Position numbers and translations under genes: made by a program. A stretch of 64,000 nucleotides of DNA from Harmothoe impar (lineage: Eukaryota; Annelida; Polychaeta; Phyllodocida; Polynoidae). Shown piece by piece: positions 56,646 through 64,000 of this stretch. Where the stretch lies: NCBI GenBank assembly GCA_947462335.1, contig OX381707.1, positions 79,446,610 to 79,510,609 of the forward strand, given 5' to 3'. A model generated the notes under the pieces. It saw only the letters and a list, made by a program, of their open reading frames with translations, did no database searches and was not told where the DNA came from. Position 1 is the stretch's first letter. Each line of letters starts with the position of its first letter.

Positions 56646-57320
56646 ACCTTTGGAAGACCAATGCGGCTCAGGAAAATGACCTCAGTACATAAGTATATCA
56701 CAATTGTTTTGCATTGTTACTTTGGCTGTTCATCCTCCTATATTTTTATGTTGCTTCACTTAAAAAGGTTTCATTCAGACAAACAATCAATATTTTGTTT
56801 CATCCTCCCTGTTTCCGCTGTTCTTGCTTTGCTCTTATCTTTAATGTATTCCTTCTTGCTGCCATCATCTTACCACTATTCAATGGAGTAGTATGCCTAC
56901 TGTGTTCCTATCCCATTAGCAGGATTTACCTCTGTAATGTGCCTAATTGATGTTAATGAGGCTATAATTGATAGAGCCTCTACCTGTAGCGGCCTGTATA
57001 CACACGGTCTGGGATCAATGTCTGATCCTACACATGCATGGGGAACACCCTGCCCTAGGCCAACCATGTGGGTATATTCCATGTTCTAAAAAATAATTTG
57101 CTGCAGAGTTAATCTAACGGTGTCATGTAGTGCATGGTTCTTTAATCAAGTTCTTGTTAGGCTCAAGTAGAATCGAGGTATGTAATCAGTGCCCATAGGT
57201 CAGGGGTCATGGGTACTTCAGGGGTAAATGCAATTAGTTAGTTTATACCGGAACTAAAATGTTTCAGTTTATTGCTTCAGGTTCCGATTAGATATTAGCC
57301 AGCTCCCTGTGTTGATACCT
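56646..57320. repeat. Segments F and G, copy 3
   Basis: Segment F: ATTTTTATGTTGCTTCACTT, TGTGTTCCTATCCCATTAGC, GGGATCAATGTCTGATCC. Segment G: GTCATGTAGTGCATGGTTC, AATGCAATTAGTTAGTTTAT. The 116-codon frame at 56541-56891 is not kept in copies 1 and 2. Confidence 0.75.
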
Positions 57321-58370
57321 CGGTGCATAGACTATTTGTCTACATACTTGCCTGGCTTCCCTGCTTACGCTTGCTACCTCCTATTGTATCTTCTCTATTC
57401 CTCCCTCCTCCTCCTCCCTCCTCCTCCTCCTCCTCAACTCCCATATGTCTGCATCACCTTCCCATCTCCCCCCTACATCCATGCTGCCCTACAACTCCCT
57501 CCATCCCCCCCTTACCACAACCTGCATTACTTCCTGTCTGACTGTCTTCTGATGATTTCTCTCCACTTTCAGTTCCATAATAAGACATCCAATAACATCC
57601 TATAATTACTTCAATTTGGCACTAATTGCATTTCTGTCATTCAAACAGACAGTCTATCAACAGTCTATTAACTCCACAACTAGTTACTTGGCAACAACAT
57701 CACCTCTAATGTCCAATTGACTTGCACTAAATGTTGACTACAGCAGGGCTTTCCAACGAAAATTCAAAAAGCCCCTTACATTGCCCCTGGTTGGCCTTTT
57801 AATCACTTAATGGACCTCTATTGATTTCCTGATAGGTTTACCTTCTAGTTTGTGAATTATTGAATAATGCGGTCAGTTCTTAGTCTCAAGCCATGAGTTA
57901 GGTTGAGAATGGGAGAGGGGAGCAGCATATATATATTTCAACTGAAGCGCCTCATGTTGATTCATGTATCATTTGCTAGGATCAGGGTAATTCCTAAATG
58001 CAGTACCACAGTGGTGCTGCATGTATGCATCATACCAACAGTAGGGTAGAGTTACTTCAAAAGTCATCACAGGACAATATGTGGACAAATGAGGAACGGC
58101 TGAAGTGATCAGCAATTTGGTGCTCCTTTTTATACAATTGGGTGGGCACTAAACTTCAGAAAAAGTTGGCTTGGGATATTCCAATTAAGCATAAGATACA
58201 GTATTGTCTATGACACCCCCGCAAGTCATTGAAAGGTTTGGTTATCTTAAAAAGGATCTGGTTCAAAATAATTGTTTATAGCTCTGTTTGATATAAAGAC
58301 TTTATAGGCTGATATATACAGCAAAGGGTTATCTAACAGAGATTTGAGATACAGCTTGAATCGTTTTCTT
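57321..58370. repeat. Array unit: C/T-rich section, blocks P and Q, copy 6
   Basis: A CCTCCTCCTCCT run at about 57400-57435, then a diverged block P (57600-57690) and block Q (57700-57900) with CACTAAATGTTGACTACAGC and TTAATCACTTAATGGACCTC. It pairs with 50041-50690. Confidence 0.7.
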
Positions 58371-59280
58371 GCTATAAAATTAAAGCCAGATCTCTAGCTA
58401 TAGAATCTCTACAAGTAAATACAACAACTGTATCAGTATTTCCTATGTACGATACAACTAGAATGAAAGGTCTTTTTCCTCCCTTCTGACTCTCACATCT
58501 CATCTTCATGCTGTCTCTATTATCAGCTCGCCTTGGCCCTGCCTGTTCTACTGTTATTGATACAGGCACTATAAATAACATGATACTTAGCCTTGTTGGC
58601 AAGAGTAATCGTCCTTTTATGTCCAACCTTCCCTATCTATAAGCAGTCAACAGCCATCGTGCTTAAATCAATAGGACTGCCATATTACCTTTGAGATAAA
58701 AGCAATATCTCTAGTTATAGAGTTAATACAAGCAAAGATTAAACAAAAAAAAAGTAACAACAAAAGTAAAGTAAGCCACTCGATGTATATAATACAAACT
58801 CAAATACAACTGTGTGTCCTTTTATCCTTCCTGTCTGTTGGCCTTCCTCTCTATATGTCTCACCGCTTATCTTCAGGCTGTTTCTATAATTACCTCAGCG
58901 TTTGGCACGGCTTGTTTTAGCTTTATTGACAAAGGCAGACAGTGGACTATAAATAGCTACATAACTAGATACTTAGCCTTGTTGGCAAGGCTTATCGTAT
59001 AGTGCTTCTACTTTGACCCTTCCTCATTTATAGGCAGTCTCTGATTATGCTGGCTTACAGGTATGCCCATAATCCATTTGATTGTCTTATTTCGATACTG
59101 AATGCAAACTATTATTAGTGCAGGTAATTGTTACACAAATAAGCTTATCTAGTCAGATTATCTACAGTTATTAATTAGTATGCACCAGATGTTGAGACTA
59201 GCCTAGATCCCAGCCTATGAAATACAATGGACGTTCATTGATTTCCTGATTTACAAATATGTTGTTATTATTCATCAATA
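58371..59280. repeat. Array unit: segment I twice, blocks P and Q, copy 7
   Basis: Two versions of segment I plus block P occur at 58375-58620 and 58625-59000. The second has CAGTGGACTATAAATAGCTA then CATAACTAGATACTTAGCCT. Block Q at 59160-59280 is shortened. It pairs with 51950-53040. Confidence 0.7.
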
Positions 59281-60427
59281 ATGGGGTCAGTTTTAAATCG
59301 CAACCCATGAAAAAGAAGTGCAAGAATATCAAGCGTCAAGAAATTAATACCTTAAGCCATGCCTGGTAATTCTCTCAGGAGGCTAGGATTAATACCTTTT
59401 TTCTTCACCTGGAGTTGTAGGGTTTCAACTGAATAATCCCATTTGTAACAAAAGCTTATAATCGTCAAAAAAAATGCCAGTGCACTCTCTGGGACCTGTT
59501 TTGTCAAGATTCTCATAGATAAAAGAAAATCATAGGATTAATGAGTCATCTTTCAAATGCAGCCTTGCTCTCAATCTTAATCCCACATTGCACAAAACCT
59601 AAAATGATCTAGTCATCCTAAGTAGCGCATTTTATTCATTCCACGACTGATACAGCATACATTTATAAATGTTGATCATATAGGAGCTGTTTACGCCAAG
59701 CCTCCACAGAGCATTGTCATAGTGCTTAAGTAACCAATGTTAGATCTTTTGTCTATGCATATATTGGGCATAATGTCTGGGATGACGAGTCAATGTACAC
59801 ATTTTCAGATCAAGCAAGAGCCCTACGCTAACCTATACTTAACCATGCTTCTCTACAATTGAGCAGTACTTAAGTAAATGGGCCCGTTCTGGATCTTAAT
59901 GTGTCTGTGCCAGCGGTATCTTCTATGCCAGTAGACTCCCAGGCCACACCATCACCAATGGCAAAATAATAAAATTCATTTTTCTTTTCTTTTTCTTCTC
60001 CTTTTTTATAGCTTGTGAAATATAGGTCTCTCCAGGCACAGGTCCCCTGAAGCTATCAGTCTGAGTCTCTTCAGATATATATGTACAACAGGATAACATG
60101 CTATGAGCAGTATCATATAAAAGTATACATGTGGGTATTAACAATGACAGTTGGGATAAAGAATTTCTTAGTATATAATCTCTCTATATAGATATGCAGG
60201 ATGGAGCTATGCTAGCAATATAAGTAGCCAACACTATGTACTCTAAGATACATATCACCCTGCAGCGTATTTCAAATGTGAAAAATGCTGCTGTAATGAT
60301 TATGCCAGACCTTTCCAGATATGTTGGTTCTATATGAACTGCGGACAAATGTGCAGTCTGCGTAAAAGGTATGTAGGATAATGGATGCTCGAAAGAAATG
60401 GCAGGGCAGGCTTAGTAAGCAAAGGCC
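59281..60427. repeat. Segment J, copy 2, then unassigned sequence
   Basis: 59365-59700 matches 53125-53560 (GGAGGCTAGGATTAA, AAAGAAAATCATAGGATTAA, TGATCTAGTCATCCTA, TGATACAGCATACAT). Nothing was recognised from about 59720 to 60427. Confidence 0.6.
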
Positions 60428-61012
60428 AAGTGTCACTGGATGAGGCAAGAAAAAGTGTGTTTCAAGTTGCATAGTCTGAAAATCTAGGTAAGGTAGGTCG
60501 GATTCTTTTTTTCTAAAATTTCTTTTTTAAACTTTTGCCTGAAAAGTACCTAAAATTTGACTCTTAAACTTCAGCGCCAAGTCACCTACACCAGCGTTGA
60601 CTCGTGGATTATCAAATTGAGCCTAGAAAGGCACAAAAATTACTCAGAATATAAACATTTTTTACATAATTGGATACAAAATTCTAGGGTCCGGCAAGTG
60701 TCACTGGATTAGGCAAAAAAAGGTGTGTTTCAAGTTGCATAGTCTGAAAATCTAGGTAAGGTAGGTCGGATTCTTTTTTTCTAAAATTTCTTTTGTAAAC
60801 TTTTGCCTGAAAAGTACCTAAAATTTGACTCTCAAAGTTCAACGCCGACTCACCAACAATGGCGTTGACTTGTTGATTACTAAATTAACTCTGGAATAGC
60901 CAAAAATTACTTATAATATAAACTTTGTTTCAAAATTGTATAAATGATTCTAAGGTTGGCCCTTTTTGCTAGGTAGGGTTGGGTAACCTGAAACACATAT
61001 TTTTTTGGCCTT
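60428..61012. mobile_element. MITE, TTTGGCCT-ended family, tandemly duplicated
   Basis: Two copies head to tail, at about 60428-60694 and 60695-61012. Both carry the same 5' flank AAGTGTCACTGGAT, then AGGCAA.AAAA..GTGTGTTTC, AAGTTGCATAGTCTGAAAAT and CTAGGTAAGGTAGGTCGGAT. Only the second has the right end (GTAACCTGAAACACATATTT, TTTTGGCCTT). The shared flank shows a tandem duplication of one insertion rather than two insertions. Confidence 0.75.
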
Positions 61013-62440
61013 ATGGGGGTGGGGAGGGAAAAAGTGACAACTCCCCATTTAGATAAGTACAACAAACATAAGTTTGCATGTTAGTGTCTATGATAATGGT
61101 TCTTTTCCCATCAACACCTTGTTGTTTGTGACGGCATAAATCAACCTGACAAGACTAAATTATTAATTTTTTGGTATATCAATGAAGACTCAGCTATCCT
61201 TCATATCCAATACCAAAGTGGTTTTTACCCATCATATACCATGGTTTGGTTGCATGACATGTACAGTATGCTTCAACAAACAATAATCATTGCTCAGGTA
61301 TTAGTACGATTAAATCATGTGACTAGGCGTCCATGCCTTAAAGTGGGTCGATCTCTTGGTCTAAAATTAGCTAGATTTCTATCAGACTTTGGCAATAAGA
61401 CCACAATAGCATGCAGTTTTCAAAGAATGTCAAGATATTCAAGCTCAAGTTCATGTGACATGTAATAAAAAAAACACAGTGTTTTGCCACGTGTCAAAAA
61501 AAAGTGTCATTGAAAGGTATAATTCTCTCTGAGTATAAGCTCTAATTATACCTCTGTCAATAGATCATATACCCCTTCAGGTGATGCGATGTCTGTGCGG
61601 ATGGAATTGTGCAGTCAATGTATCTATCTGACATTGGATCGAGCCAGCTAAATCAGAATATTTAGTCACATGTTGTTTTCATGTTATAACTAATGCCCAC
61701 CCACATGTGTTTAGCATGAGTTTGAGTTTTGTAAAGGTTTATTGACAAAGAAAGTATTTCTCAATACATATTCGGTCTCTCAATCCCTGGTCATAACATA
61801 TTCATAGAGATAACAGGATCACAAACAAATATCGACCCTTCACTGGTCTATACACAGGAAAAACATGGTCTTGAGGCCATCTCTCAATCTGATTAAACTC
61901 CCACCTACTTCATGTCAGGCACGTTCCCCTTGGTACTGTTCTTGATATGTGAATAATTTACAGGCCATTGCCCTGATTAAAATGCACAGGAGTGATGTTT
62001 GTAGTGCTTGACTTACTGAAGGATGTTGTTGTTTGAATTTGTTTGAGGCGAGGCATGTCATCAATTTTACCTGCATGTCAGAATGGCACGTGCACTTCCT
62101 CCTTTTAGTAAATGGATAATTCTAAGTGGTTTAAAGTCGTTCAACTGTTGACTTTATCTGGCCCCTTTTATTGCCTTTTTCTGTTAAAATTTTTCAAATA
62201 CTATACCTTAATGTGCTACCTTGTACCTAAATCATGTTCTTGTTTGTTAGAAGCAGAGTCTGTGATTAGCGTAGGTTGATCAGGGGTCACGGGTATGGGA
62301 TGGGTAAATAGAATCAGCTAATTCTTACCAGAACCTTAGTATTTTAGACTTCAGTTCCTTGTGTCAACGTGCCTCTCTATATCGTTACTTATGTATTTTC
62401 ATGTTGTGGTCACTTATACTCAAAGCTGTGTAAAATTCAC
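61013..62440. repeat. Array segments K, L and partial G
   Basis: Segment K at 61225-61340 (CATATACCATGGTTTGGTTG, ATCATTGCTCAGGTATTAG). Segment L at 61890-62120 (CTGATTAAACTCCCACCT, GGCACGT..CACTTCCT) is repeated at 63718-63960. A partial segment G lies at 62225-62360. The 74-codon frame at 61241 crosses segment K and is not conserved. Confidence 0.6.
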
Positions 62441-64000
62441 ATAGAAAAAACACCCCCTCTTTGCCACGCAGCGTGGCCTTAATTGTTGCATTGTTTAAAC
62501 ATAGACCGACTATAAATAAATACATATTTAGTCATTTAGCCCATTTGGCTTTCATTAGAAGAGGGAAACAAACTTTACTTTATAAAGTCTCTGGACATAA
62601 TCTGACTGTTGGATAGAATATTGATAAACACCCCTAATTCATCAATGATGACAGCCATATCTGCAAGGAAGGGTAAATGTCATTTGTTAAAGCAATCATC
62701 AGCATCATATAGCAAGCAGCTGCTGACATTCATTTCCTGTTTAGGAGGCGAAGATGGAGGAGGAATAAAGATAAGATGCATAAGATATCTCGCCGGGGAT
62801 GCATAGATAATATTACATCTTAACTTCAATTATGAAAGTAATTGTACGCTTCTATGCAAGTTTTTGAGGTTACAATATATCAAATGGGGAAAGTACCATG
62901 ACTACATTGATAGGGTAAGGCCTTATACGTAACTGGTGAGATACCGATATCTAAGCCCTATGGTTTGTCACTTTTAGACAGTGCTTGGACAAAGTGATCC
63001 TTGGACTTATGGGAATATTGGACAAGATGTGGAATGGTTGTGTTATCTTGAGTAGGATCTGTAGTGTTCTACACATATTGGGTTTCATGAAGAGTCATTA
63101 TAATACCTTCAGTGTAAGCGATGAGACCACTTATATCTCTCTTCTTAATGGAGTATTCCACTGACGTCGTTTGGCCAGATTTCATTGTCTGATTAATGTT
63201 TAAAATGTTGAATTTGTGGACAAATCTTCTCCGAATTTTACAAGTAAGCACTGCTGAAGTAACAGGTCCTTTACTGGTTATACATGTGTGGGTGGAAGCA
63301 GTAAATTTTATAAGTGCAAACTCCCTGGCCACACCATATAGATCTACACAGGCGCAGGACAAAGGAAGATCATCTGTATAAATAGATGATATAATAGCAT
63401 TTATTATCAGCAATATAATATGAGGAATACTTTAGCATGAATTGCATGTAGAATTTTCTTTTTGATCAGTACTTTGTAGTTCATGACAGCCCAAATAGCC
63501 CAGCAGCAGTATTTATCCCTCAGATTACATGACTTGGTTCATGACGATAGTGCCTTATGCCTCAAAACATAATCATTGTTTAGCTATTGGGCTGATTAAC
63601 CAATATCAACAAGGTGCATGATGTGCTCAGCATATTAAGTCATGTGTTCTTTCATTGTGTTTTATGCCCAACAACCACGGGTGCCTAGTCTAGTCTCTAG
63701 TCCTGCGGCCACTCATCCCCCTGATTAAACCCCCCGCCTGCTGCATGCGAGGCACGCCCCCAGGTGCTGCTGTGGTAATATTGGATATACTGAATACTGT
63801 ATCAGGCTGTGTGTTGATTAAATGGCGGTGCATGTTCTATTCAGGCTATTTATAGATGTTGCTGTTGACTTGTTTTGAAAGGAAGGCATATTTTTGAAGT
63901 TGCCTGCATGGCATGAGGGCATGTGCACTTCCTGTATGAACCTAATTAGTAATTTTTTACAGTTCAGTTATTGACTCACTTCTCCGACTCCATCTTCACA
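62441..64000. repeat. Right-edge part of the array
   Basis: A degraded block P (62500-62560, GACTATAAATAAATACATAT). A GTATTCCACTGACGTC fragment of the small MITE family begins at about 63152. Segments K (63490-63710) and L (63718-63960) then run to the edge. A 114-codon minus frame at 63069-63413 has no recognisable domain and overlaps the MITE fragment. The array is not closed within the window. Confidence 0.55.

Larger units (their letters stand above)
38540..64000. repeat. Array of diverged noncoding repeat units, open at the right edge
   Basis: An ordered set of blocks recurs through this span. Block P: CTGTTTTACCTGTCTTTATC, CAGACAACATGG, TTTGGCACTGC, then ATAACTACNTAACTAGATAC and TTAGCCTTGTTGGCAAGG. 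Block Q, downstream: CACTAAATGTTGACTACAG, AATGCTTTC, TTAATCACTTAATGGACC, ATTGATTTCCTG. Block Q copies lie at about 39880, 46870, 50470, 52930, 55510, 57710 and 59170. Block P copies lie at about 39590, 46563, 50320, 52190, 54990, 55215, 57600, 58495, 58845 and 62440. No conserved reading frame was found. Transposons and simple repeats punctuate the copies. Unit length is about 1.5-3.6 kb after ignoring insertions. Function unknown. Confidence 0.75.

Noticed and set aside
56541..56891. 116-codon plus-strand frame in segment F copy 3
   Set aside because: Segment F copies 1 and 2 have frameshifts and stops at the corresponding positions.
63069..63413. 114-codon minus-strand open frame
   Set aside because: No recognisable domain, and it overlaps a MITE fragment with GTATTCCACTGACGTC.

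Overview
This is a gene-poor stretch of metazoan nuclear DNA. Evidence: a vertebrate-like aminergic GPCR, a decayed non-LTR retrotransposon, tRNA-derived repeats, many short inverted-repeat transposons and long noncoding stretches. Species cannot be read from the sequence; an invertebrate such as a deuterostome or lophotrochozoan is my guess. Only one intact protein gene is supported: an intronless 5-HT4-like biogenic amine receptor on the minus strand at 28791-29945.

Region I (about 1-28 kb) is intergenic DNA made largely of diverged local duplications and small DNA transposons. Paired blocks include 6400-9560 with 11540-15950, a further partial copy at 16803-17735, and a three-copy block at 18460-22100. 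MITE-like families recur: ends with TTTTTTTGGCCT, ends with GGGAGTGGTCA, a family of TACACTGTAAA ends, a CCCTTTAAGG family, a GTATTCCACCAACGTC family, and a 0.9-kb GGCTCACTCTCACCAAATC family carrying internal palindromes. Foldback elements with target duplications lie at 10232-10780 and 11227-11534. Several paralogous empty sites show that the elements inserted after the duplications.

Region II (about 28-38 kb) holds the receptor, its likely upstream DNA and several minisatellites, ending in a purine-only microsatellite at 37892-38117.

Region III (about 38.5 kb to the right edge) is the most unusual part: an array of diverged noncoding units of roughly 1.5-3.6 kb. At least seven copies share an ordered set of blocks, and an 8.5-kb higher-order duplication (from 45.97 and 54.46 kb) is visible. 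It has no supported reading frame and appears to run off the window. Inside it a non-LTR reverse transcriptase fragment (40263-45231) is split by a 3.43-kb terminal-inverted-repeat insertion (41458-44891). That insertion contains a tRNA-Glu-like sequence, two hairpin elements, a possible captured first exon and a regularly spaced 16-bp satellite. All repeat comparisons were made by eye, so boundaries of diverged copies are approximate.
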